The translations under genes and the position numbers were made by a program. Below the pieces are notes generated by a model. That model was given only the letters and a program-made list of their open reading frames with translations. It had not been told where the DNA came from and made no database searches. Source: CBDFNC01 sp965249895 (lineage in GTDB: Bacteria > Pseudomonadota > Gammaproteobacteria > Enterobacterales > CBDFNC01). From it: a stretch of 64,000 nt of DNA. How positions within the stretch are numbered: the stretch's first letter is position 1; the number at the start of each line of letters is the position of its first letter. This document shows, piece by piece, positions 27,158-34,754 of this stretch. The stretch lies in assembly GCA_965249895.1 (NCBI GenBank), contig CBDFNC010000002.1:186001-250000 (forward strand). Direction: 5' to 3'.

Positions 27158-27196
27158 CCACCACCAAACTTGAAGAGAAATTCTCACAATGCTCAT
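27143..27196 (-). CDS. trpL: trp operon leader peptide TrpL
   Basis: A 17-residue frame, MSIVRISLQVWWWRTPF, with three consecutive tryptophan codons, directly upstream of an attenuator terminator and trpE. It senses charged tRNA-Trp: when tryptophan is scarce, the ribosome stalls at the Trp codons and the antiterminator forms. Three Trp codons in 17 is far above chance. No clear ribosome-binding site precedes the ATG; a GTG three codons later is also without one. Confidence 0.9.
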   Translation of the reverse strand: MSIVRISLQVWWWRTPF

Positions 27197-27203
27197 GTAG
27201 AAT

Positions 27204-27231
27204 AGAATACCTATAAAAACTAACTGCTCAA
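27204..27231 (-). promoter_or_regulatory. candidate trp promoter
   Basis: On the minus strand TTGAGC (27231-27226) and TATTCT (27209-27204) are 16 bases apart. Only seven bases separate the -10 from the trpL ATG, so transcription would begin at or next to the start codon. A TTGACT further upstream (in the gap before rnm) has no good -10. No convincing TrpR operator was recognised. Confidence 0.4.
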
Positions 27232-27280
27232 TTTTTCGTTTAATTGGGCATTAAAGTCAAGTTATATTTTTGGATTATTA

Positions 27281-28126
27281 ATGTTAGTCGACTTCCATTC
27301 TCACACCACAGCCTCTGATGGCGTGCTGACACCTACTGAATTGGTGCTTAGGGCCGTGGATAAACGAGTGCAGGCATTGGCCATCACTGACCACGACACC
27401 ACAGCTGGAATTGCTGAAGCGCAACGGGTTATTGAGGCCCAGGATCTGCCGTTAATCTTGGTTAATGGGGTGGAGATTTCCTGTGGTTGGGAAAATTATG
27501 AAATTCATGTAGTGGGCCTGAGATTTGACCAGGCACATCCTGCCATGCTTGCGCTTTTACAGACGCAGCAAGAAAAGCGGGAGGTTCGTGCGTTGGAAAT
27601 AGGGCGCCGGTTGGCGAAAGCCAATATTCCTGATGCCTATGATGGCGCTAAGGCTCTGGCTGGTGATGGCCAAATTACCCGCGCCCACTTTGCCCGATAT
27701 ATGGTAGCGCAGAACTATGTGGATTCGTTTCAAAAGGTTTTTAACAAATATCTGACCCGGGGTAATCCAGGTTACGTACCCAATAACTGGGTGTCTATCG
27801 CCGAGGCCATCGACACCATTCATCAAGCCGGCGGGGTAGCAGTGCTGGCTCATCCTGCGCACTATAAACTATCCAATAAATGGTTACGCAGGTTATTGGT
27901 GGCATTTAAGGAGGCAGGTGGCGATGCCATGGAGGTGGCTACTGCACAGCAAGCACCCCAAGAACGCATTAATCTGGGTCAATGGAGTCGTGAATACGGC
28001 TTACTGGCTTCGCAAGGCTCTGATTTTCATGCGGCAAGCCCATGGCGAGAATTGGGTCGCAACCTATATTTACCAAAAGACGCCACTGCAGTTTGGCAAA
28101 ACTGGTCAGAGTTAGCAGCAAGTTAG
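27281..28126 (+). CDS. rnm: RNase AM (PHP-domain 5'-3' exoribonuclease, YciV/TrpH)
   Basis: 281 residues of the PHP phosphoesterase family. Metal-binding motifs: DFHSHTTASDG near the N-terminus, ITDHDTTAG, NGVEISC, VLAHPAHY and GSDFHAAS. In E. coli this enzyme matures 5' ends of rRNAs and degrades short RNA/DNA from the 5' end. It is divergent from the trp operon, as often seen. The last 18 codons form the first unit of a 59-bp tandem array; its own stop (TAG, 28124-28126) lies inside that unit, so the protein ends normally. Confidence 0.92.
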   Translation: MLVDFHSHTTASDGVLTPTELVLRAVDKRVQALAITDHDTTAGIAEAQRVIEAQDLPLILVNGVEISCGWENYEIHVVGLRFDQAHPAMLALLQTQQEKREVRALEIGRRLAKANIPDAYDGAKALAGDGQITRAHFARYMVAQNYVDSFQKVFNKYLTRGNPGYVPNNWVSIAEAIDTIHQAGGVAVLAHPAHYKLSNKWLRRLLVAFKEAGGDAMEVATAQQAPQERINLGQWSREYGLLASQGSDFHAASPWRELGRNLYLPKDATAVWQNWSELAAS

Positions 28127-29187
28127 GTTGACCAAAAGATGTCATAGCGGTTTGGCAAAACTGGTCAGAGTTAGCAGCAAGTTAGGTTGACCAAAAGATG
28201 TCATAGCGGTTTGGCAAAACTGGCCCGAATTAGAAACAAGTTAGGTTGACCAAAAGACGCCACTGCAGTTTGGCAAAACTGGTCAGAGTTAGCAGCAAGT
28301 TAGGTTGACCAAAAGATGTCATAGCGGTTTGGCAAAACTGGTCAGAGTTAGCAGCAAGTTAGGTTGACCAAAAGATGTCATAGCGGTTTGGCAAAACTGG
28401 TCAGAGTTAGCAGCAAGTTAGGTTGACCAAAAGATGTCATAGCGGTTTGGCAAAACTGGCCCGAATTAGAAACAAGTTAGGTTGACCAAAAGACGCCACT
28501 GCAGTTTGGCAAAACTGGTCAGAGTTAGCAGCAAGTTAGGTTGACCAAAAGATGTCATAGCGGTTTGGCAAAACTGGTCAGAGTTAGCAGCAAGTTAGAT
28601 TTACCAAAAGACGCCACTGCAGTTTGGCAAAACTGGTCAGAGTTAGAAGCAAGTTAGATTTACCAAAAGACGCCACTGCGGTTTGGCAAAACTGGTCAGA
28701 GTTAGCAGCAAGTTAGATTTACCAAAAGACGCCACTGCGGTTTGGCAAAACTGGTCAGAGTTAGCAGCAAGTTAGATTTACCAAAAAATGCCATAGCGGT
28801 TTGGCAAAACTGGTCAGAGTTAGAAGTAAGTTAGATTTACCAAAAAATGCCATAGCGGTTTGGCAAAACTGGTCAGAGTTAGAAGTAAGTTAGATTTACC
28901 AAAAAATGCCATAGCGGTTTGGCAAAACTGGTCAGAGTTAGAAGCAAGTTAGATTTACCAAAAGACGCCATAGCGGTTTGGCAAAACTGGTCAGAGTTAG
29001 AAGCAAGTTAGATTTACCAAAAGACGCCACTGCGGTTTGGCAAAACTGGTCAGAGTTAGAAGCAAGTTAGATTTACCAAAAAATGCCATAGCGGTTTGGC
29101 AAAACTGGTCAGAGTTAGAAGTAAGTTAGATTTACCAAAAAATGCCATAGCGGTTTGGCAAGATTGGTCAGAACTAAGTTAATAAGC
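28068..29187. repeat. 59-bp tandem repeat array, 19 copies, derived from the 3' end of rnm
   Basis: The motif TTTGGCAA recurs at exactly 59-bp steps from 28092 to 29154 (19 copies). Each unit reads like the rnm C-terminal codons (PKDATAVWQNWSELAAS then stop). Unit 1 is coding; units 2-9 start with GTTGACC and units 10-19 with ATTTACC. Subtypes (GACGCCACTGC, GATGTCATAGC, AATGCCATAGC; TCAGAG or CCCGAA) recur in blocks, which indicates duplication of several units at a time. The last copy differs (CAAGATTGGTCAGAACTAAGTTAA) and would itself make a sound rnm terminus. Units 2-9 also contain TGGTCA and TGACCA 20 bases apart. No open frame crosses the array. Confidence 0.97.
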
Positions 29188-29259
29188 GTACCGCTTGTCC
29201 GTAATGGCAAACAATTCACGAGTCCGCTGGGCCCGTTTTCAAGATCCAAGGAAAATACG

Positions 29260-29880
29260 ATGAGCCAGTTTTTTTATATTCACCCTGACAACCCTCAGAC
29301 CAGGTTGATCAGCCAGGCTGTGGAGATTGTTCGCAGCGGCGGGGTTATCGTTTATCCCACGGATTCAGGTTATGCATTAGGTTGTCACGTAGGAGATAAG
29401 CAAGCCCTGGACAGGGTGTGCGGCATTCGAAAAATTGGGAAAGATCACAATTTTACTCTGCTATGCAGGGACTTGTCGGAGCTATCCTCATACGCCAGAG
29501 TCGAAAATCAAGCCTTCAGATTATTGAAGAATAACACTCCAGGTGCTTATACCTTTATTTTTAAGGCCACCAAAGAAGTACCGAAGCGCTTGTTAAACGC
29601 CAAGAGGAAAACCATAGGTATCCGAGTACCGGATAATCAAATTGCCCTGGCATTGTTGGATGCACTGGAAGAGCCAATGATGTCCACTAGCTTGATTTTG
29701 CCGGGCAATGATGGGGCTGAATATGACCCCGAAGAGATTCGTGACAAGCTGGAGCATCAGGTAGATCTCATCATCAACGGTGGTTTTTTAGGGGAGCAAC
29801 CCACCAGTGTTATCGATTTTTCCGATGGAGACCCTGTAATTGTTCGGGAAGGCGCCGGGGACATAACTCCGTTTGAGTAA
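29260..29880 (+). CDS. yciO: YciO, Sua5/YrdC-family protein
   Basis: 206 residues. The YrdC fold is visible in GGVIVYPTDSGYALGC, KRKTIGIRVPDNQIAL, STSLILPG and SVIDFSDGDPVIVREGAGDI. YrdC-type enzymes make threonylcarbamoyl-AMP for tRNA t6A; YciO is a paralogue whose in vivo role is less certain. The frame is open back to 29155 in the repeat array, but the ATG at 29260 with AAGGA upstream matches the family start. The gene overlaps scpA by 8 bases. Confidence 0.92.
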   Translation: MSQFFYIHPDNPQTRLISQAVEIVRSGGVIVYPTDSGYALGCHVGDKQALDRVCGIRKIGKDHNFTLLCRDLSELSSYARVENQAFRLLKNNTPGAYTFIFKATKEVPKRLLNAKRKTIGIRVPDNQIALALLDALEEPMMSTSLILPGNDGAEYDPEEIRDKLEHQVDLIINGGFLGEQPTSVIDFSDGDPVIVREGAGDITPFE

Positions 29881-30688
29881 AGGTCCTGCACAATCATCGG
29901 AGTCGCCTCTGCAGGCGCTGGTGAATGGAAAAACAGTATTCGCGCCAAAAGATCTCTATATTCCGCCCGAAGCGTTGGAAGTATTTTTGGAGGCATTTGA
30001 AGGCCCACTGGATTTGCTGCTTTACCTTATTCGCAAGCAGCACCTGGATGTACTCGATCTGCCAATGACAGAGATTACCCGGCAATATATGGAATATGTC
30101 GAGTTAATGAAAGCGGTTAAACTGGAGCTGGCAGCGGAGTACTTGGTGATGGCTGCATTATTGGCGGAGATCAAATCTCGCATGCTACTGCCAAAGCCGC
30201 CTCAAGAGACGGAAACAGAAGAGGATCCTAGGGTAACCTTGATCCGTCGCTTAAAAGAATATGAAGTGTTTAAGGATGCAGCCGATGGATTGGACAAGCT
30301 GCCAAGGACCGATCGAGAGTTGTTTGTCGCCAGAGCGACATTGGTTACTCCAAAGGAAGTCATACCCGCTTTTCCAAATGTAGACTTAAAAGAGCTGGTT
30401 TTAGCTATGCAATCTATGTTAAAACGCGCTTCCGACTATGAACACCACGCCATTAAGCGGGAAAAACTATCGACCCGAGAGCGGATGAGTCAAATACTCG
30501 CGCTCTTGCAAGAGCAGGTATTTACCCCTTTCACCCAGGTGCTGGAAGTTGATAAGGGAAAAGCAGGTGTGGTGGTGAGCTTTTTAGCAGTATTAGAGTT
30601 GTGTAAGTTGGGATTGATCCGTTTGTTACAGTCTCAGGTTTATGGACCTATCCAGTTAAGCTTGGTAGGAACAAAAGCAAGTGAATAG
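29873..30688 (+). CDS. scpA: segregation and condensation protein ScpA
   Basis: 271 residues. N-terminal kleisin region (FEGPLDLLLYLIRKQHLDVLDLPMTEITRQYMEYV) and AAEYLVMAALLAEIKSRMLLP are typical; the C-terminal winged helix is VVVSFLAVLELCKLGLIRLLQ. ScpA bridges SMC heads and binds ScpB. The start is probably TTG at 29873 overlapping yciO, although a later start cannot be excluded since the first 30 residues are not conserved. Its last 50 bp are partly duplicated before scpB. Confidence 0.9.
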   Translation: MSKGPAQSSESPLQALVNGKTVFAPKDLYIPPEALEVFLEAFEGPLDLLLYLIRKQHLDVLDLPMTEITRQYMEYVELMKAVKLELAAEYLVMAALLAEIKSRMLLPKPPQETETEEDPRVTLIRRLKEYEVFKDAADGLDKLPRTDRELFVARATLVTPKEVIPAFPNVDLKELVLAMQSMLKRASDYEHHAIKREKLSTRERMSQILALLQEQVFTPFTQVLEVDKGKAGVVVSFLAVLELCKLGLIRLLQSQVYGPIQLSLVGTKASE

Positions 30689-30766
30689 CATTTGTGGGCC
30701 AAGATTAAGTATATGGCGCTACGTTATGCCACTTAAGTTTGGTGGGGGCAAAGCGAGTGAATAAAC
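30657..30766 (+). repeat. imperfect duplication at the scpA-scpB junction
   Basis: The scpA end (from TATGG at about 30640 to GTGAATAG at 30689) is echoed by the sequence from TATGG at about 30712 to GTGAATAA at 30757-30764. Shared blocks: TATGG, CTA, CAnTTAAG, TTGGTnGG, CAAAnGC, AGTGAATA. The translated ends are similar too (LSLVGTKAS and LSLVGAKRV). The simplest explanation is a partial tandem duplication of about 75 bp that separated two genes that once overlapped. Confidence 0.6.
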
Positions 30767-31287
30767 CAGATTTAAAAAAACTGCTGGAAGCAGCGCTATT
30801 TGTATCGGATAAACCGTTAAGCCTGGAGCAAATTAACGCTACTATTTTGGGTGAGTTAAGCCTTCGCAAGCCACAACTTAAGACGCTACTTGAAGATCTC
30901 AGCGGAGATTATCGGGACAGTGCCATAGAGCTGGTGGAAGTTGCGTCCGGTTACCGCTTTCAAGCGAAACAAGAATATGCTGAACAATTACAGTCATTGA
31001 GCCAGAGTAAGCCGACTAAATACTCTAGGGCCTTGCTGGAAACGTTGGCCTTAATCGCCTACAAACAGCCCATTACCCGCGGGGAAATAGAGGTGGTGCG
31101 AGGCGTGGCCGTTTCCAGCCAAATTATTAGCGGATTAAAAGAGCGTGGCTGGGTAAAAGTGGTGGGGTACAAAGAAGTACCCGGACGCCCGGCGTTGCTT
31201 GCCACCACCAAGACATTTTTAGATTATTTTGGACTGACTGAACTCAGCCAGTTGCCAGAGCTGGCGCTGCCACAACCACAAGGGTAA
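30757..31287 (+). CDS. scpB: segregation and condensation protein ScpB
   Basis: About 176 residues, two winged-helix domains: LKKLLEAALFVSDKPLSLEQI, YRFQAKQEYAEQL, TKYSRALLETLALIAYKQPITRGEIEVVRGV and GWVKVVGYKEVPGRPALLATTKTFLDYFGL. It binds ScpA in the SMC condensin complex. The GTG at 30757 is the likely start; a TTG at 30739 is in frame but lies in the duplicated junction sequence. Upstream G-rich bases act as the probable ribosome-binding site. Confidence 0.93.
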   Translation: MNKPDLKKLLEAALFVSDKPLSLEQINATILGELSLRKPQLKTLLEDLSGDYRDSAIELVEVASGYRFQAKQEYAEQLQSLSQSKPTKYSRALLETLALIAYKQPITRGEIEVVRGVAVSSQIISGLKERGWVKVVGYKEVPGRPALLATTKTFLDYFGLTELSQLPELALPQPQG

Positions 31288-31318
31288 TGGCGGGCAAATT
31301 TAACATTTAGGTAAAAAG

Positions 31319-32185
31319 ATGAGCGAAAAATTACAAAAGGTATTAGCCCGCAGTGGTATCGGCTCCCGTCGTCAGATGGAAGAAGTCATTAAGTCGGGTC
31401 GGATCAGTGTCGACGGCAAAGTAGCGAGCCTGGGCGACAGGGTTGAAAGCGACCAGGTAGTCCGTGTCGATGGCCGTATCGTGGAGACCAAGGCAGAAGA
31501 TGAAGTGGTCTGCCGGGTGTTAGCGTATCACAAGCCGGAAGGTGAATTATGTACCCGAGCCGATGAAGAAGGTCGTAGTACCGTTTTCGAACGTTTGCCG
31601 CGAATGAAGGGCGCCCGTTGGATTGCCGTTGGACGACTGGATATTAATACCTCAGGGCTATTACTGTTTACTACCGATGGCGAGTTGGCCAATCGCTTGA
31701 TGCACCCAAGCCGTAAGGTGGAAAGGGAGTATGCGGTGCGTGTATTTGGCGAAGTGGATCAAGCGATGCTGAACCGGTTGCAAGATGGCGTAGAGCTGGA
31801 GGATGGCTCGGCTAAGTTTGAACGCATTAAACGTGTGGGCGGTGAAGGGATCAATGAATGGTTTAACGTGGTGTTAAGTGAAGGCCGTAACCGCGAAGTC
31901 AGACGTATGTGGGAAAGCCAGGGCGTTCAGGTGAGCCGTCTGATCCGCGTACGCTACGGCAACCTCGAGCTGAACAAAGCGCTACCTCGTGGTGGCTGGC
32001 AAGAGTTGGAACTAAAGCAGGTAAACTACTTGCGTGATTTGGTGGGATTAGGCAAGGAAACAGAAACGAAAGTTCGCGTAGAAATCAAGCCGAAAAAGAA
32101 TCAGCAAGCCAGGATCCGCCGCGCGGTGAAAAAACACCAGGTGCGCCGTCAATCTGCTGAGCGAAGAAAACCCCGCCGCTCTTAA
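31319..32185 (+). CDS. rluB: 23S rRNA pseudouridine 2605 synthase RluB
   Basis: 288 residues. N-terminal S4 RNA-binding domain (EKLQKVLARSGIGSRRQMEEVI), catalytic motif AVGRLDINTSGLLLFTTDG (Asp nucleophile), HPSRKVEREYAVRV and EGRNREVRRMWESQG. The basic C-terminal tail (from KPKKNQQARIRR) is typical of RluB. It modifies U2605 of 23S rRNA. RluE/RluF are relatives, but the scpAB neighbourhood is that of rluB. Confidence 0.92.
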   Translation: MSEKLQKVLARSGIGSRRQMEEVIKSGRISVDGKVASLGDRVESDQVVRVDGRIVETKAEDEVVCRVLAYHKPEGELCTRADEEGRSTVFERLPRMKGARWIAVGRLDINTSGLLLFTTDGELANRLMHPSRKVEREYAVRVFGEVDQAMLNRLQDGVELEDGSAKFERIKRVGGEGINEWFNVVLSEGRNREVRRMWESQGVQVSRLIRVRYGNLELNKALPRGGWQELELKQVNYLRDLVGLGKETETKVRVEIKPKKNQQARIRRAVKKHQVRRQSAERRKPRRS

Positions 32186-32197
32186 CCAGCTATGCCT

Positions 32198-32248
32198 TTC
32201 TCTGTGTTCTCTGTGGTTATATATTTGATGCCCCAGAGCTCACAGAGA
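32198..32248. repeat. hairpin element with CTCTGTG repeats between convergent genes
   Basis: TCTCTGTG (32199-32206) pairs with CACAGAGA (32241-32248), and inner CTCTG pairs with CAGAG, leaving a 20-base loop. It lies 13 bp after rluB and 9 bp before the convergent racemase stop. On the minus strand it contains ACCACAGAGAACACAGAGA, close to elements at 18961 and 20327. Confidence 0.55.
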
Positions 32249-32256
32249 TAAATCAT

Positions 32257-32967
32257 CTAGATAACCAGTTCGACATCAGCCAGCGCATCTAGTACCGCTT
32301 TTTCAGCATGAATTGTGGTGGTATCGAAGAGAAGGCTTGGTGTATCAGCCTGTTTCACCAGTAAGGCTATTTCAGTACAGCCTAAAATAATACCCTCGGC
32401 CCCCCTATTTGACAGGTCATGGATTATTTCCAGGTACTGGTTACGTGAGACATTTTTTATCTTACCCAGGCAGAGTTCCTGATAAATAATGTCATGGACA
32501 ACTTGTTGCTGCTGCTCATTTGGCACCAAAACGTCTAAACCATACTTGCTTTGAAGACGTCCTTTGTAAAAGTCTTGTGACATGGTGAATTGAGTGCCAA
32601 GCAGGCCCACGGTACGTATATTCTCCGCTAGCAAGGCCTCGGCGGTGGCATCGGCAATATGAAGCAGTGGGATCGAAAGGGCCTGTTCAATTTGAGGGGC
32701 TACTTTATGCATGGTATTAGTACAAATTAGCAGGAAGTCGGCACCTGCAGCTTCCACTTGTTTGGCCGCTAACGTTAATATGTCAGCGGTTTTATCCCAG
32801 TTACCCTGATGCTGTAAGGTTTCTATTTCCGCAAAATCGACGCTGACCAGGACTATTTTGGCAGAGTGCAGGCCCCCTAGCTTTTCTTTTACGCCTCTGT
32901 TGAGGGCTTGATAATAACTCTGACTCGATTCCCAGCTCATGCCTCCCAGCAATCCTATCGTCTTCAT
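32257..32967 (-). CDS. aspartate/glutamate racemase family protein
   Basis: 236 residues from the ATG at 32967, which has AGGAGCT upstream. The N-terminus IGLLGGMSWESSQSYYQ and the two catalytic cysteines (LLICTNTMHK and IILGCTEI) mark the Asp/Glu racemase superfamily, cofactor-independent. E. coli YgeA (broad-specificity amino acid racemase) is the nearest type known to me. Substrate is not predictable. Convergent to rluB; transcribed separately from the solute-binding protein gene. Confidence 0.85.
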   Translation of the reverse strand: MKTIGLLGGMSWESSQSYYQALNRGVKEKLGGLHSAKIVLVSVDFAEIETLQHQGNWDKTADILTLAAKQVEAAGADFLLICTNTMHKVAPQIEQALSIPLLHIADATAEALLAENIRTVGLLGTQFTMSQDFYKGRLQSKYGLDVLVPNEQQQQVVHDIIYQELCLGKIKNVSRNQYLEIIHDLSNRGAEGIILGCTEIALLVKQADTPSLLFDTTTIHAEKAVLDALADVELVI

Positions 32968-33055
32968 TTCAGCTCCTTTGTTTGACCAGGTTGATCTGCA
33001 CCATATCAACGAGGTAAACGTCAGGCAATAGAAACATTGTCACTGTGACAATGAG

Positions 33056-34534
33056 CTACCTGTCCTCTAATTCAACAATACGGGTGTAAGCGCGACGCTG
33101 TTTTTCCACACCAATATTGGCATTAAGCCTGGCCCAGCTGTATGCCACTTCATCGAGGGATTTTTGCGCAGAACTGCGACCACTCAAGGCACGGTAAACC
33201 CCTGATGAGAGGCTTTTCATATATAAGCGGCCACGGTGAATATTCAGGTCGTACACTCTATTTAAGCTGTTTTGATAGTTATTCAAAGTGGCAATGTAAG
33301 AGTTGGCTGTGCTTGTATCCCAGCCGGCTTTTTGGGTCCAAAAGTGTACATTTAAATCCTGTTTTCGAAATGGATTAATACCAAACTCCCCAAGCTGTAG
33401 GTCTTGATTATGATTTTCCGGGTTGCTGAAATAACCGAGAAAATCAAAGGCTGCCTTCTTCACCGGACTGTTTTTGGCGACACCACTACTCCACCCCCAG
33501 GCAATATAAGGGGAAAAATTACCTTGAGGGTAATAGCTCCACTCTTGCTCTCTACGATTCCATACCCGGGTAGAGCCTAAAGAAGGGGCTGCTTTGACTT
33601 TATTTTTTATCGGGGAGCCTGGCTCCATAGCCTTGATAAAGGCATCGTCCCAGGAATCGGAGTAGAGGGCTTTTCCTTGACCAAAAGCTTGGATCACGCC
33701 AGAAATACCCAAATTTTTGGCGCCGTTAGGTAGTTGCTGGTAGCTGGCGGCGAAGTCTTCCAACGCAGCGACAAACCCAGGAGTATTGATTAATGGGGTC
33801 ATGGTCTCCAAATCAAAGTAGAAGCCGCCAGTGACGTCGAGGTGTTTAGCATAAGGCGCGGCGCGTTTAATAAATTGAGAAAAGAGTAAATCATCTTTTT
33901 TAGTGATTTCCACCAGCGGATAAATGTTCTCACTACGTACCTCAGGTGTGGATTGAAAAAACTGCACCTGTTGTTTTAACTCCTGCCAGGTTTTGGGGCG
34001 TGCAAGGGATTTGCCAAACTGAGCCCGATAAGCGGTTTGCCAGCTAGGATTTTGCAGTAAATCGTCTCGATATTGAAAGTAGTGCCTGTCGCCATCTATG
34101 GTAACCAAATAAGGCTGACCGCCGGAATACGCGATGGCTTTGTAATGGTCAAGGATATCTTCATATTGCTTCGAATTGCGCATTTCTGTTGGCAGGGGTG
34201 CCAGGTAGTGACTTAAATCCGTTAACCAGTTTGAACCAAAAAATACCACGTCATAGTCATCGTTTCTCAGTCCCCAGATGAGTTCTGGGTATAACTTATG
34301 AAATGTTGTGTAGGTTATTTCAACCTTAGCCCCTGTCAGGCTCTGAAACGTTTTTGCGTGTAAATAGGTCGGTTGTCCCATAACAGGCTTTTCATGGGTG
34401 AGGACTCTAAGCACTACATTCGAATAATCTTTTTGTGCCAAACTCTGACTGGAATAGGAGTTATGTGCTTGGCCATACATGGGGAAGAGCAATAGCAAAT
34501 AGCGGGTCAGTCTAACTATCCAAGTGGTTGTCAT
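33056..34534 (-). CDS. orphan extracellular solute-binding protein (family 1-like)
   Basis: 492 residues from the ATG at 34534 with GGGAAG upstream. Signal peptide (LTRYLLLLFPMYGQA), then the fold of sugar-type ABC binding proteins: VVLRVLTHEKPVMG, TGAKVEITYTTFHKLYPEL, DVVFFGSNWLTDLS, and the C-terminal WGWSSGVAKNSPVKKAAFDFLGYFSNPENH. No permease or ATPase gene is next to it. Possible roles are uptake using a distant transporter or sensing; ligand unknown. Confidence 0.75.
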   Translation of the reverse strand: MTTTWIVRLTRYLLLLFPMYGQAHNSYSSQSLAQKDYSNVVLRVLTHEKPVMGQPTYLHAKTFQSLTGAKVEITYTTFHKLYPELIWGLRNDDYDVVFFGSNWLTDLSHYLAPLPTEMRNSKQYEDILDHYKAIAYSGGQPYLVTIDGDRHYFQYRDDLLQNPSWQTAYRAQFGKSLARPKTWQELKQQVQFFQSTPEVRSENIYPLVEITKKDDLLFSQFIKRAAPYAKHLDVTGGFYFDLETMTPLINTPGFVAALEDFAASYQQLPNGAKNLGISGVIQAFGQGKALYSDSWDDAFIKAMEPGSPIKNKVKAAPSLGSTRVWNRREQEWSYYPQGNFSPYIAWGWSSGVAKNSPVKKAAFDFLGYFSNPENHNQDLQLGEFGINPFRKQDLNVHFWTQKAGWDTSTANSYIATLNNYQNSLNRVYDLNIHRGRLYMKSLSSGVYRALSGRSSAQKSLDEVAYSWARLNANIGVEKQRRAYTRIVELEDR

Positions 34535-34754
34535 ATTACTTCCCGAGATTAGTTTCGGCTTATAACATAACAACTCAATAGGAGTTTATAAGGGTAAACC
34601 TGGGTAAATTATAAGAAGTGTGACTGGGTTTGTGCTTTTAAGGTGTCGACTTGGTTAAGCAGCGAATCGTGACCTGCTGGTATTTATTTTGTCTTGAACA
34701 ATACTAAATAGATGAACTAGCTCACAGCAAATGGATTGTGAAAGGAGCGCAGAA

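Noticed and set aside
28068..29187. The 59-bp repeats as integron attC sites (59-base elements)
   Set aside because: GTTAGGT/GTTAGAT fit the GTTRRRY core, but there is no matching RYYYAAC, no gene between units and no integrase; units are flush and derived from rnm.
28068..29187. CRISPR array
   Set aside because: No spacers separate the units and they are longer than normal CRISPR repeats; no cas genes nearby.
29155..29259. Extended start for yciO in the array
   Set aside because: The first 35 codons are repeat-derived and spacer sequence; the ATG at 29260 matches family length and has AAGGA upstream.
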